The notes beneath the pieces are model-generated. The model was not told the origin of the DNA and searched no databases. It was given only the letters and a program-made list of their open reading frames with translations. Position numbers and translations under genes: made by a program. A DNA stretch of 64,000 nt from Buddleja alternifolia (taxonomy: Eukaryota; Streptophyta; Magnoliopsida; Lamiales; Scrophulariaceae): NCBI GenBank assembly GCA_019426215.1, contig CM033393.1:6544046-6608045 (forward strand), read 5' to 3'. How positions within the stretch are numbered: the first letter of the stretch is position 1; every line of letters starts with the position of its first letter. This document shows, piece after piece, positions 34,804-46,814 of the stretch.

Positions 34804-34939
34804 TTGGCTTCGTTTGTAGGAAACCTACTTAGAGTTGTTGAGAAGAGATATCAGAAGACAGATAAAGCAAATCAGAGGGATAAGCAAGTGTGAGTCAACC
34901 AAAATACGAATGTACGATCCACAAGCTCATCTAACATCT

Positions 34940-35160
34940 TTTAAATTCATTATGTCACTGCGGGGATGGTTCCATAAACTCCCACGTATTCATAACGACA
35001 CTGCATGGAAGGGTGCAAGAATGGTTTACAAATGAAGCCCCAAGAACTATAGTGTCATATGAACTTGGGGAAGAGTTTATGCTAATAAATGAGTAATATA
35101 TCAATCATAAAATATAAATAGAATCAGAAGATTTGACAAACCCCTAGAGAACGTAAGAGC
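34940..35160 (+). pseudogene. Gypsy gag fragment
   Basis: A degenerate plus-strand stretch reads, with stops, HGRVQEWFTNEAPRTIVSYE, GEEFM and a later RFDKPLE-like tail. It resembles the central gag block of Ty3/gypsy elements (LxGxAxxWFxxLxPxSIxSF..L). No complete frame remains. Confidence 0.6.
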
Positions 35161-35204
35161 CCTACTAGCCGACTGTGGGTAAAATGAGAAAAGAAGAAAA
35201 AGAA

Positions 35205-35718
35205 AAAAAATGGTCACGATGATGGGTTACAACCCTAACAACTAAAGACTATTCCACGAACTTGATCCTGATAAGGTGAGAGAAGGAAAAATGTCACGGT
35301 AATGGGTTACAACCCTAATAAGCGAAGACAGTTCCTCTAACTTGATCCTGATAAGGTGAGAAAAGGAAAAATGTCACGATAATATGTTACGACCCTAATA
35401 AGTGAAGGCTATTCCACGAACTTGATCCAGATAAGGCGAGAGAAGGAAAACTGTCACAATAATGTGTGACAACCCTAACAAGTGAAGACTATTCTATGAA
35501 CTTGATCCTAATAAGGTGAGACAAGGAAAAATATCACAATAATGGGTTACGAACCTAATAAGCGAAGACTATTCCATGAACTTGATCCTGATAAGGTGAG
35601 AGAAGGAAAATGTCACGATAATAGGTTACGATCCTAATAAGCGAAGACTATTCCACGAACATCATCCTGATAAAGTGATTGAAGAAAAAATGTCACGATA
35701 ATGGGTTACGACCCTAAA
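35205..35718. repeat. 80-bp tandem repeat array
   Basis: Marker GTCAC (or close) recurs at 35213, 35293, 35373, 35453, 35533, 35612 and 35692. Each unit also holds GGGTTACAACCCTAATAAG and CTTGATCCTGATAAGGTGAG. About 6.4 copies, non-coding. Confidence 0.92.
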
Positions 35719-36610
35719 AAATTGATGGTATAAACATCATATCTTCTAGGTGTAATTAAACCTTAAGTTGCTATATGAGAAATCATATCGCCAAGACCTT
35801 AAATGACCCAAAAAAGATAATAATGGTATAAACATAATATCCTCTAGGTCAAATTAGACCCTCAGGTGCGATATGAGAAATCATATCTCCAAGGTCGTAA
35901 ACGATCTAAAAAGAATGATGGTATATGACAAATTAGACCCTAAGTTGCGATATGACAAATCATATCACCAAGGTCGTAAATGACCCTAAAAAATAATGCT
36001 ATAAACATCATATCCTCTAGGTCTACTTAGACTCTAAGAAAAAAAATGATGGTATAAACATTATATCTTCTAAGTCCAAGTAGACCCTAAGTTGCGATAT
36101 GAGAAATCATATCGCCATGGTTGTAAATGACCCTAAAAAAAATGTTGGTATAAACATCATATCCTCTAGGTCTAATTAGACCCTAAGTTGAGATATGAGA
36201 AATCATATCTCCAAGGTCGTAAATGACCCTACAAAAAATGATGGTACAAACATCATATCTTCTAGGTCTAATTAGACCCTAAGTTCCGATATAAGAAATC
36301 ATATCGCCAAGGTTGTAAACGACCCTAAAAAAACGATGGTATAAACATCATATCCTCTAGGTCTAATTAGACCCTAAGTTGTATATTAGAAATCATATCG
36401 CCAAGGTCGTAAACAACCCGAAAAAAATGATGGTATAAACATCATATCCTCTGGGTTTAATTAGATCCTAAGTTATGATATTAGAAATCATATCGCCAAG
36501 GTCATAAACGACCTTAAAAAATGATGGTATAAATATCATATCTTCTAGGTCTAATTAGATTCTAAGTTGCGATATGAGAAATCATATCGCCAATGTCGTA
36601 AACGACCTCA
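35719..36610. repeat. 95-bp tandem repeat array with a hairpin in each unit
   Basis: Units of 94-96 bases are marked by TGGTATAAACATCATATC at 36146, 36242, 36337, 36431 and 36525, with older shortened copies from 35725. Each unit carries GCGATATG AGAAAT CATATCGC, a perfect 8-bp stem with a 6-base loop, and a second short palindrome TCTAATTAGA. About nine copies. Confidence 0.9.
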
Positions 36611-36654
36611 AGATAGGCTATGAAAAGGAAAATATTCATGTCAAGTAAATTGAA

Positions 36655-36795
36655 CTACGTTATGACTTTATCCTTCAAGGAAATACGTAGGCAGCTTGGA
36701 TTAGAATTCAAGTGCAGTGATAAATATATTATCACCACCTTCGTGTGCCATACAAAGCAGCCCAGACTGAGGCAGATCAATTTCTCAAAATCAAC
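36655..36795 (+). repeat. Second copy of the 140-bp LTR-end block
   Basis: Direct repeat of 34663-34803 (ACGTAGGCAGCTTGG... GTGCCATACAAAG.AGCCCAGACTG). It probably marks the remaining part of the other LTR of the broken gypsy-type element. Confidence 0.7.
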
Positions 36796-39748
36796 CTAAA
36801 TCAAAATTAAAATAGTTTTTCTGCATTTGAGTTAGTTTTAAATGACCTTTATTTAAACTGAATTGACTATAAGGTCGAGTCAAATAATCTTATTTAAGTT
36901 TTATTACTTTTATTATTTTCAATTCATGGATTACAATTCAGAACTTGAATTAACCTATTGAGAAAAATTTTATGTTTGACCTAATCTAATGATTCTGGTG
37001 TCTGTATCTCCCACACAGTGAGAGGTAGTATGTGTTGTTCTCAGACATGGAGAGCTACATGTGCCCAACATGTGACTTTTGATTTGGAATTTTTTTGAAA
37101 TCAGATGACTTTAAAAACAAAATTAAAATAAAAAAACTGAAACGTATGGAAGGGCAAAGGCCTACGTCTTCTCATGTGATCATATTTTGGGGGCTTAAAA
37201 AACGAGGATACAAATATTTTTTTAGGGTTTAATGCAATTTACCTCCTTGTGAAATTGGGATATAGCAAAAAAGCCTTCCGTGAAAAAATAATAAGCAATT
37301 TACCTCCCTGTGTTTTTCAAAATGAAGCATTTTAGCTCCCCACGCGCCCCACTCTCGCATTTTGCAAGTGGTTATGATATTTTTATCTTTATGAGACCAT
37401 GTTGCCCCTATTTAACAACCATTGAATCTATTTGATCAAATCCAACGGCCGAGATTACATACATATATATTATTTACTCAAATTAATAGCAACCACAAAT
37501 CTTAATAGAGATGAAAGGTCAAGATTTATCTATTTAAATATATTTATTTTAGTTTTAAATTTTCATAACTAATATATATTTTTAATTAGAAAATTTTAAT
37601 TATAACTTATATATATATAGTATTTATATATATTTCTGTATATATATGATATGTTTATACTTTATATTTCTAATTTTTACATTTATATTTTATATATCAT
37701 TAATTATAAATTAATAATTTATTGAATTATATATTTTCTTATATAGATACATGATATAATATATATATATATATATATATCATCTTTGGTCCATACACTG
37801 GCCACCCCGGCCGCCGCTGCTACTCACCGCCGCTAGCGCATCCGACTCCTCACCATCCACCCAACCTTCTCAATCTCCATCTTTCAATCCCTATTCCTCA
37901 ACCTTCTCGAAGAAGCCCTCGTCACTGCCAAAAATCCAAGCTCAAATCAATGGCGACAATGGAGCTTTTGAGACGACGACAGAGCTTCTGAGACGATGGC
38001 AAAGATGGGGCTTCTGAAACGACGGCGAACGAACAGTAGATGGACAGTGGGGATGGAAATGTTCGGGAAGATGAACAGTAGATGGATAGTGTTTTCATTT
38101 CTATTTTTTCTTTGTTTATATATATATATTGGGTTGGAGAAGGTGAAGAAAATGGCGGATGAATAGTAGATGGACAGTGGTGTGGGGTGGAAATGTTGGG
38201 GAAGATGAACAGTAGAAATATAAAAAATAAAAAGAAAATAGAAAAATAGTGTAAATATCTTTAAAAAGGAAGGGTGTTTTGGTCTTTTTACTCAGAAGAT
38301 TGGATGATGAGGCTTAATAATACAATGTAGAATTGGAGAAAAGAACTTGTGAATGAACGAATTGGGGTCATTTAATAAATTGAGTATTCGTACATGTGAT
38401 AGTGAGGGGCCATGTTAGGGCACAACAAATTTAGATGGTGCCTATGGATGCCTCTGCTAGAGAAATCTCAACTTTTAATATTTTAACATTGCCGAGCATA
38501 CAAGTATTGCACTTGTCGCATCTTTTGTAACTCGGGAGGTAAAATCGTTATTATTTGGGAAGTGCAAGCCCTAATTAGGGGTTTCTATAACTTACTTTGG
38601 ATCATTAAAATGTTAAAATTGTCCGACATCTATCGAGACACATCTTGATATTGTCCGACAATACAAAATAAATACCCTGTAAAATACTAAAAACATTCAA
38701 AAAGTCAGTAGAATTATTATAAACTATAAATGGCATTAGTTATAACGTTAGCACATGGTAAGAAATTTTATTACGTGAAATATAAATTAAGTTAAATAAT
38801 AAATTATTATTGAACTTAAATTGATCATAAAAATGAATTCACTAGTATTTTCACTAATTACAACCATTCATTAAATATTCAATAATACATTCATTAGATC
38901 TTATCACAAAGCATGTCTCTCCAAACAATAAAAGTTCAATTATTAGAATTAAAATTGAAGATATTCGATATTATCAGTTATTATCATATATTGATAATAT
39001 AGTATCGGTGATCATTTGATATTATCAAATATTATCGATGAAACATACAAATTCGACGAGTAATAAACATCAATTGATATTATCGAATCAACAAGAATCG
39101 ATCCAATTACGTACCAATATACTTTGTACACCCCTACTATGCCATCTACCAAATAAGAGGGACAAATTACTTTTCCTTCCATAAGATACCAGATTAGGCT
39201 TCTTATTATTCTTGCTTTTCCTCATCTCCCCTTCAAGTCAAATCCTTCAGGAAGTGTCATGCTGATACAAAATTTTCACCACACACATACTTGCCTGCCA
39301 TGGAAATGACTAAAAACCCCTGATTCAAGTCCGGAATATTGTTTCTCGATAACTTGGTCAGGTTGAGGGGCTTATGGTGATTTCCACTGTTGAGATTGAT
39401 ACCGTAAGCAAAGATTGACAACCATATAGGACATAACAGAGAGTAGGCCATGAAAATCCCAAGATGATAAGAAAGGACAAAAGATAGGAATCAAACACAA
39501 AAATCAGAATCTTTTTATATTCTGTGTGGAACAGCTCATTTTTAACTTCAAGACCATTTTTATCTTTTGATAAAACTATAAATAATTTAATTTTATAAGA
39601 AAATTGTAGTCCGAATTCAGCCAAATCCTATTGAATTACATGACAATTAAGCTAATTATATTTATTTCTTGATTAATGAATGTTTCAAGGAAAAAAATAA
39701 ATTAAATTCACTGTTTCATTTTCATATTAATTAATTTGATATTATACA
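36796..39748. other. AT-rich intergenic region with small repeats
   Basis: No gene recognised. It contains a MITE-end-like CAATTTACCTCC pair at 37240-37320, a (TA)n run at 37758-37780, a CCG-rich patch at 37800-37860, and an imperfect duplication of GAACAGTAGATGGA..GTGG blocks (38031-38090, 38165-38213). A minus-strand frame of 64 codons at 39257-39451 has no recognisable family. Confidence 0.5.
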
Positions 39749-40237
39749 TGTTGAAGTTTGAAGTGTGGCTCATTTTTTAAAGAGGAAAATATCCCACATA
39801 GATAGAATTTGTAAAGAGTGGGCTCATTTGTTGTATAAAAGGAGACCATCTCTTCACTTTGAAAAACATCCCAAATTGCCTAAGTCTTTTAGCAATTTCT
39901 TCTTTCTTCCTCTATAGTTTGTAATAGTTTCACTTTAGTCCTTTAGTGAAATATTTTGGTGGGGTCCAAGGACGTAGGCTAAATTAGCCGAACCTCGTTA
40001 AATTTGGTGTTCTTTATTTTGTGCTATTCTTCAAGTAGCCATTGTTAGTTATAGTTGTAGTGTTATATTGTGCTATTAAATTCGTCTAGTTAATTCTGTC
40101 GAGGAGATTGAGTTTTAAGCGCGACCGTTGTGACGCCTCCAATCTTTCCTGGGAATTAAATCTAGTGTGATTTTCTAGTACAATATTTCTCTCGCTATTT
40201 CTATATTTGGTGGAATATGACTCTGAGTTCCACAACA
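39749..40237 (+). repeat. Copia 3 5' LTR
   Basis: Starts TGTTGAAG and ends CCACAACA. A TATA-like TGTATAAAAGG lies near 39833, with the U5 downstream of it. Confidence 0.95.
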
Positions 40238-40239
40238 AG

Positions 40240-40251
40240 TGGTATCAGAGC
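40240..40251 (+). other. Primer-binding site for initiator-Met tRNA
   Basis: TGGTATCAGAGC, two bases after the 5' LTR, is the standard plant copia primer-binding site. Confidence 0.95.
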
Positions 40252-40373
40252 TCGGGTATTCTGAGTATGCTCTGTGGTCGCAGTTTAATCTGATCTTCCA
40301 CATCAGAAAAGTTTTCCCGGGCTATTTGGCTTTCGCATTTGGAGGGCTATTGAAGAATAATTTGTAACAAAAA

Positions 40374-43300
40374 ATGGAAGGCAACTCAAAAGCATCGTCG
40401 TCGTCCATTTGGGCGAGAACCACTGTGGCGAATACGCGATTGGCAGTGGAGTTTTTTGATGGCACAGGCCATTTTGGTGTGTGGCAAAGCGAAGTTGTAG
40501 ACGCACTCTTTCAACAAGGTCTATACTTAGCTATTGAAGAGAAGAAACCAAATGATATGGAGGAAAAAGAATGGAGTATGATGAATCGGTTGGCATGTGG
40601 AACAATTCGTTCGTGTCTATCCAGAGAGCAGAGATATGCGTTTTCGAAAGAAAACTCGGCATATAAATTGTGGATGGCACTGGAGGAGAAGTTTCTGAAG
40701 AAAAGTTGTCAGAATAAGCTCCATTTGAAGAAGCGGCTCTTTCGCTTCACATTTGTTTCAGGTTCCACTATGAATAGTCACATTACCAGTTTTAATCAAC
40801 TGGTTACCGATTTGATCAATTTGGATGAGACTTTTAAAGACGAGGATTTGGCTCTGATGTTGTTGGGATCCCTTCCTGAGGACTTTGAGTTTCTTGAAAC
40901 CACTCTACTTCACGGGAAGGCTGCTGTATCTCTTAGCGAAGTTTGTGCTGCCCTGTACAGTTATGAACTGAGAAAGAAGGACAAGCAAGTTAGTTCAGGC
41001 GGAGATGCAGAGGTTTTGTTCGTCAGAGGTCGTTCACAAAACAAAAACAAAGGAAAGAAAGGGAGATCCAAGTCCAGGCATAAACTAAGCAAAGACGAGT
41101 GTGCCTATTGTCGAGAAACAGGACACTGGAAGAGAGATTGCCCAAAGCTAACAACTAAGGACAATTCTAAGGCCGTGGCGGAATCAAATGTAACCGCGTG
41201 TGATGATGCCGAATCAGACTTCTCATTGGCGACATCATCCAGCGGTGCTTCTGAAGTATGGATGCTGGATTCAGCATGTAGTCATCATATGACACCACAT
41301 TTGGATTGGTTCTTTGATTTCAAAGAACAAAATGACGTTGTCTTCACAGCAAATGAAGCTCCTCTTACTACACTTGGGATTGGTTCAGTTCGCTTGAAGA
41401 ATCACGATGGATCAATCATAACCCTAAAGGGTGTTCGGTATGCACCAGAAGTGAGGAAAAACCTTATTTCCGTTGGAACTTTAGAATCGAAAGGTTTTGA
41501 AGTAAGAGCTAAGGATGGGGTGATGAAGATCATCTCTGGTGCACTCGTGGTAATGAAGGGAATTCGGAAGAACAACAATACGTATCACTACATGGGTGGT
41601 ACAGTTGTGGGTGCAGTAGCAGCAGTTACTGTTGATGATCGGAATTCAGAAGCAGTTAGGCTATGGCATATGCGCTTGGGACATGCAGGTGGAAAATCCT
41701 TGAATCTCCTCATAAATCAAGGATTGTTGAAAGGAGTGAAATACTTCAAATTGGAGTTTTGTGAACATTGTGTTCGTGGGAAATAGACAAGGGTTAAATT
41801 TGGAACAGCAATCCATAATACTGAGGGTATTTTGGATTATGTTCATTCGGATGTACGGGGTCCCTCAAAAACGAGTTCTTTGGGAGGGAAACACTATTTT
41901 GTAACCTTTGTTGATGATTTTTCCCGGAGAGTTTGGGTGTATACTATGAAGACGAAGGATGAAGTGTTTGAGGTATTCCTCAAATGGAAAAAGATGGTGG
42001 AAACTCAGACTGATAAAAAGGTCAAACGTCTCCGTACAGACAATGGTGGAGAATTTAGGAGTGGTCCATTTCAAAAATTTTGTGAGGATGAAGGCATTGT
42101 CAGACACTTCACTGTTAGACATACACCACAATAGAACGGAGTGGCAGAACGCATGAACCGGACTTTGCTGGAGAAAGTTCGGTGTTTGTTATCCAATGCT
42201 GGGTTGGGTAAAGAATTTTGGGCTGAGGCTGTGACGTATGCGTGTCATCTCGTTAATCGTCTACCATCTACTGTTATTGATGGAAAAACACCATTTGAGA
42301 AATGGTTTGGAAAGCCTGCTGTTGATTATGATTCCTTACATGTGTTTGGTTCCACTGCATATTATCATGTTAAGGAATCAAAGTTGGATCCTAGAGCAAA
42401 GAAAGCAGTGTTCATGGGGATCACCTCTGGTATAAAAGGCTATCGCCTTTGGTGTCCAGAGACAAAGAAAATAATCTTTAGCAGGGATGTCACCTTTGAT
42501 GAATCTACCGTGTTGGAAAAGGTGAATGCAGAACAGCAGGATGGTACTCCCAAACAGGTGGAGTTTGAAAAGTTTGTTGTCCCAGCAGATCAAGAAACTC
42601 TTGATCATTCTCCTACGGTAGAAGGAGATTTTGAAGAAGAGGAAGTTCAACCCCAAGAACTTCCACAGCAACTTGAATCAATTGCAACTAGCAAGCTAAA
42701 GAGGATAATCAGAAAGCCTGCTCGTTTTGATGATATGGTGGCTTGTGCATCTGTAATTGCCGCTGATGATGTTCCTACCACTTATATTGAAGCAGTCAAA
42801 GGACCAGAGAAAGATAAGTGGAGGATTGCCATGAGTGAAGAAATGCAGTCCCTTCAAAAGAATCAAACATGGGAACTGGCCAGTCTCCCGAAGGGAAAGA
42901 AGGCAATTGGATGCAAATGGGTATTTGCAAAGAAAGATGGATTTCCTAGCCAAGGTGATGTTCGCTACAAAGCCAGATTGGTGGCCAAAGGTTACGCTCA
43001 GAAGGAGGGCATTGATTATAATGAGGTGTTTTCTCCAGTTGTAAAACACTCCTCCATTAGAATTTTGTTGGCTTTGGTAGCACAGTTGGATTTTGAACTA
43101 GTTCAGTTGGATGTAAAAACTGCATTTTTACATGGAGACTTGGAAGAGGAAATCTATATGACTCAGCCAGAGGGATTCAAAGTTGCTGAAAATGAAAATT
43201 TGGTTTGTAAACTTCAAAAATCGTTGTACGGATTGAAGCAATCTCCGAGGCAGTGGTACAAGCGATTTGACAAGTTTATGATGGGAATTGGGCACACAAG

Positions 43301-44339
43301 AAGCAAATACGATCATTGTGTGTATTTGCACAAGCTACAAGATGGATCCTTCATATATCTTCTTCTGTATGTTGATGATATGTTGATTGCCTCCCCGAGT
43401 CTAATAGAAATTGAGAAGTTGAAGACTCATGTGAAAAGGGAGTTCGAGATGAAGGATCTAGGTGAGGCGAAGAAGATTCTCGGCATGGAGATTTTCAGAG
43501 ATAGAAAATTGAGGAGGCTTTGTTTGACTCAGAAACAATATCTGAGTAGGATGTTGAGGCGTTTTGGCATTGATGAAAAGTTAAAACCAGTTAGTACTCC
43601 GCTTGCTCCTCATTTTAAGCTTAGCGCCGCTTTGTCACCGAAATCTGATGCAGAACGGGGATACATGTCAAAAGTACCGTATGCAAATGCTGTTGGTAGC
43701 TTGATGTATGCTATGGTGTGTACGAGGCCTGATATTTCCCAAGCAGTGGGGGTTGTGAGCAGGTATATGCATGATCCTGGAAAGGAACATTGGCAAGCTG
43801 TGAAATGGATTTTGCGATACATCCATGACACAGCTGATGTTGGTTTGATATTTGAGCAGGAACATAGTGAGTATGTAGTCGGATATTGCGATTCAGACTA
43901 TGCTGGTGATTTAGATAAGCGTAGATCAACTACAGGCTACGTATTTACTCTTGCTAAAGCACCAGTCAGTTGGAAGTCTACCTTACAGTCAACGGTTGCT
44001 CTGTCTACTACGGAAGCAGAGTATATGGCAATTTCAGAGGCTGTAAAGGAAGCAATTTGGCTTCAAGGGTTGCTTGGTGAACTAGGGATTGGACAAAAGT
44101 ATGTTAAAATTCATTGTGATAGTCAAAGTGCTATCCATTTAGCAAAGAACCAAGTTTATCATACAGGGACGAAACACATTGATGTTCGGTATCACTTCAT
44201 AAGAGAGATACTCAAAGAAGGTGGAGTCAGAATCGAGAAGATCCATACTACTGAGAATCCTGTTGATATGTTGACAAAAGTTGTGACTGCAATCAAGTTC
44301 AAATTTTGTTTGGACTTGATCAACATTGTCAAAATTTGA
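40374..44339 (+). pseudogene. Copia 3 gag-pol, one frame with two TAG codons
   Basis: 1321 codons in one frame from ATG at 40374 to TGA at 44337-44339. Domains in order: gag core (from residue about 20), zinc knuckle CAYCRETGHWKRDC (about 41100-41142), protease MLDSACSHHMTP (41263), integrase zinc region LWHMRLGHAGGKS..CEHCVRGK, integrase core with Asp in VHSDVRG, Asp in RTDNGGEF and Glu in NGVAERMNRT, reverse transcriptase with FLHGDLEEEIYM and LLYVDDMLIAS (about 43365), and RNase H with CDSDYAGD, STTEAEYMA and TKHIDVRYHFIRE. The stops are TAG at 41784-41786 (after HCVRGK) and TAG at 42132-42134 (HTPQ then NGV), each where a Gln CAG is expected. Everything else appears intact, which is unusual for this window. 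Confidence 0.93.
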
Positions 44340-44406
44340 AAATTGGTTTTGGTGACCCCGTTTGATGAGGAGATTGAAGATTTTGAAATTCGCCAAGGTG
44401 GAGATT

Positions 44407-44888
44407 TGTTGAAGTGTGGCTCATTTTTGAAAGAGGAAAATATCCCACATAGATAGAATTTGTAAAGGGTGGGCTCATTTGTTGTATAAAAGGAGACCAC
44501 CTCTTCATTTTGAAAAACATCCCAAATTGCCTAAGTCTTTTAGCAATTTCTTCTTTGTTGCTCTATAGTTTGTAATAGTTTCACTTTAGTCCTTTAGTGA
44601 AATATTTTGGTGGGGTCCGAGGACGTAGGCTAAATTAGCCGAACCTCGTTAAATTTGGTGTTCTTTATTTTGTGCTATTCTTCAAGTAGCCATTGTTAGT
44701 TATAGTTGTAGTGTTATATTGTGCTATTAAATTCGTCTAGTTAATTTTGTTGAGGAGATTGGGTTTTAAGCGCGACCGTTGTGACGCCTCCAATCTTTCC
44801 TGAGAATTAAATCTAGTGTGATTTTCTAATACAATATTTCTCTCGCTATTTCTATATTTGATGGAATATAACTCTGAGTTCCACAACA
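44407..44888 (+). repeat. Copia 3 3' LTR
   Basis: Starts TGTTGAAGTGTGG, ends CCACAACA, and is followed by ATACA. Confidence 0.95.
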
Positions 44889-44893
44889 ATACA

Positions 44894-45435
44894 TTCTATA
44901 TATAGTTTATTTTGTTCTTTAGATAAACGTTAAATATATATTTAAGAAAATATTCATGCATTAATGTGGATTAGGGAACAAAACATTACGGTCACGAAAT
45001 GAAATTTGACCATAAAAAATCATTTATTATGATGAGTTAGGTGAGTCATATATACTTGAACCCAACTAGCTCGTACTACGCAATTTATATTGCTTTTAAT
45101 ATCTTTAAACACTGTCCACTAAATTAAAGCAACAACCAAGGTCAGTCTGAGAAAATCAGTAATAAATTCTGTACAATCTTTATAGTTTTCGATGTCTACC
45201 CACAATAAATGCTAACTACATTAAATATGTCTTGTCTCTCTAAGAATCCAAGAGACCCTACTACAATAAACCATGTCAACATTAAAAAAAAAAATGGCCC
45301 AAACAAAAATAAAATAAAATACTAACTCCACTTATATATGGTAATTCATACAAAAAATAAAAAGATAACCCCAGTTCATTTATCCTCAGGAATTCCATAT
45401 ACAAATTATGATTGGAGTTTGAAATTCATGGGATT
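44894..45435. other. 3' flank of the EPFL7-like gene
   Basis: AT-rich DNA without recognised features; the part near 45435 is probably 3' untranslated sequence. Confidence 0.5.
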
Positions 45436-45953
45436 TTAAGGGTTGTAAAAATGGCCATCGCATCTGCACTTCCATCCAAGTGGCTTGTAATTGGAGTACC
45501 TGTTTCCGGCTGATGAGTCGAAGTAGTCCAGAGGCTTTATTAATTGGGCTGAACTCGTCGGAACTCGGTTGTGACTCGGCATCGTTGGCACCTGCGCCGC
45601 CATGCATGGGTGGCATTGGTTGCATTTATTGTGACAACTCGGCGGCGTTGAACCCAGTCTTGTTTTCTCCGCCACCACCAAACCCTAAAAACACATTTCC
45701 ACATTAATCAGTCATAAGCATCAAATAATGCATACATACATACATACATACATATATATACACACAAACATGCGGAGAGAGAGAAATAGGGTTTTGAAAT
45801 TATATATACCCGGAAAGTGTCTTTGGAGGGTTGTTTATGAAGGTTTAAGCAATGTGAAGGAGAGAAAAAAAATAAAAGGGTAATTGTAATAAGTATGATG
45901 ATATTGGAAGAGGGAATTAATGAGATGATAAGAGAATTAGTCATGATAGCCAT
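45436..45953 (-). CDS. EPFL7: EPFL7-like secreted cysteine-rich signalling peptide
   Basis: Two exons: 45953-45810 and 45684-45436, with a 125-base GT-AG intron in phase 0. The product is 130 residues. The start is the ATG at 45953 (MAIMTNSL); a second ATG three codons on is an alternative. Residues about 5-36 are strongly hydrophobic (IISLIPSSNIIILITITLLF), a secretion signal. The mature C-terminal peptide has the EPF/EPFL pattern: RLGSTPPSCHNKCNQCHPCM, a variable loop with VPTMPSHNR, then NYKPLGWKCRCDGHFYNP at the terminus. Six Cys are present. The PPSCHNKCNQCHPCM and GHFYNP wording is that of EPFL7. EPFL peptides are apoplastic ligands of ERECTA-family receptor kinases in stomatal and organ patterning; the specific role of EPFL7 is less defined. 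The gene is intact, with a (CATA)n microsatellite in the intron. Confidence 0.92.
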
Positions 45954-46497
45954 GGCATCTTTTTTATCTCTCGACAATTCAGAGAAGCAATAAAAGCAGC
46001 TCTATTATTGACACTTGAAGTTGAACCAATAGAAAGAACAAAGAAGTAAAGAAAGAACCATTAATAATACGTGACGAAGAAGAAGAAGAAGAAGAAGAAG
46101 AAGTAGAAGAGAGATATTATTACTTTTCTGAGGGTAATAGATAAAGGGGTCATAAAATATAGCTAGGAGAGGAAAATTACAGTGTGTGCATGAGAGAGAG
46201 AGAGGGAGAGGGAGAGGGAGAGAGAGAGTTGAAAATAACAAGACAGAAAAGAAAAGAGAAGAATGGGAGAAATAGGTAGCATCAGAGTGTAAGGGGTCCC
46301 GGGGTCTATCTATGCCAAAGCTCTTTTATTTTACGCAATTGAGGGCTTGGGCATTACTAGCTGTCTAGAAAGTGAAATGTCTTTCTACAAGAGAAAGGGG
46401 TTGTTTCAGGAGGGAGGTGGGTGAATTGGGGAGTGGCTAAAAGTTAAAACTACCATTTATTGCAGTTATCATATCACAATATATGTTTTATTTTATG
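45954..46497. other. EPFL7-like upstream region with microsatellites
   Basis: Probable 5' untranslated and promoter DNA of the minus-strand EPFL7-like gene. It holds a (GAA)n run at about 46077-46102 and a GA/GGGA-rich run at 46192-46230, common in plant 5' leaders and promoters. No clear TATA box was fixed. Confidence 0.5.
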
Positions 46498-46511
46498 AAT
46501 ACACATCAAGT

Positions 46512-46541
46512 GAAACCAAAAAAAAAAAAAAAAAAAATGTA
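46512..46541 (+). mobile_element. Extremely truncated retroposon (A tail only)
   Basis: ATACACATCAAGTG occurs at 46498-46511 and again at about 46542-46555, enclosing AAACC followed by about 20 A residues. This is a 14-bp target duplication around a nearly pure poly(A) tail, as left by a severely 5'-truncated LINE or SINE. Confidence 0.7.
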
Positions 46542-46574
46542 TACACATCAAGTGCATAGATAACTAGTATTAGT

Positions 46575-46796
46575 GTCAATACAAATTGACTCAATTGGTA
46601 AGGACAGATCATTTTCCCTGAAAAGGTTATGTGTTCGATTCTTTCTGCTGACGTGAGGGTTATGTTGGTGAGCAATCTGTAAGTACTTCTGTAAGTAACC
46701 TATGATCTCGTAGGCATGCCCTGGCCCTGGCCTTGGTAGGTGACCAAAATCGATCCTACCTAAACTTTCAGGTACCAAAAAAAAAAAAACAAAAAA
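46575..46796 (+). mobile_element. tRNA-derived SINE, second family
   Basis: Box A-like TGACTCAATTGGTAAGGAC near 46587 and box B GTTCGATTC near 46631 are spaced as in tRNA genes. A 3' A-rich tail follows TACC (about 46775). The wording differs from the SINE at 26251. The target duplication was not resolved. Confidence 0.7.
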
Positions 46797-46814
46797 TCTA
46801 AGTATATTTGTGTA

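Larger units (their letters stand above)
39749..44888 (+). mobile_element. Copia element 3, best-preserved retrotransposon in the window
   Basis: Complete: target duplication ATACA (39744-39748 and 44889-44893), LTRs of 489 and 482 bases (the difference is a 7-base duplication at the 5' end), canonical initiator-Met tRNA primer-binding site, a single gag-pol frame, and polypurine tract AAGGTGGAGA before the 3' LTR. By eye the LTRs differ at about 14 positions, nearly all transitions, so insertion is fairly recent. Two in-frame TAG codons are the only coding defects. Confidence 0.95.

Noticed and set aside
35205..36610. CRISPR-like array
   Set aside because: Repeats are direct tandem units without unique spacers, in a plant nuclear context; they are satellite-like.
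39257..39451. Minus-strand 64-codon frame MAYSLLCPIWLS...
   Set aside because: No family recognised, no promoter or splice context, and it lies in AT-rich DNA; length is within chance expectation.
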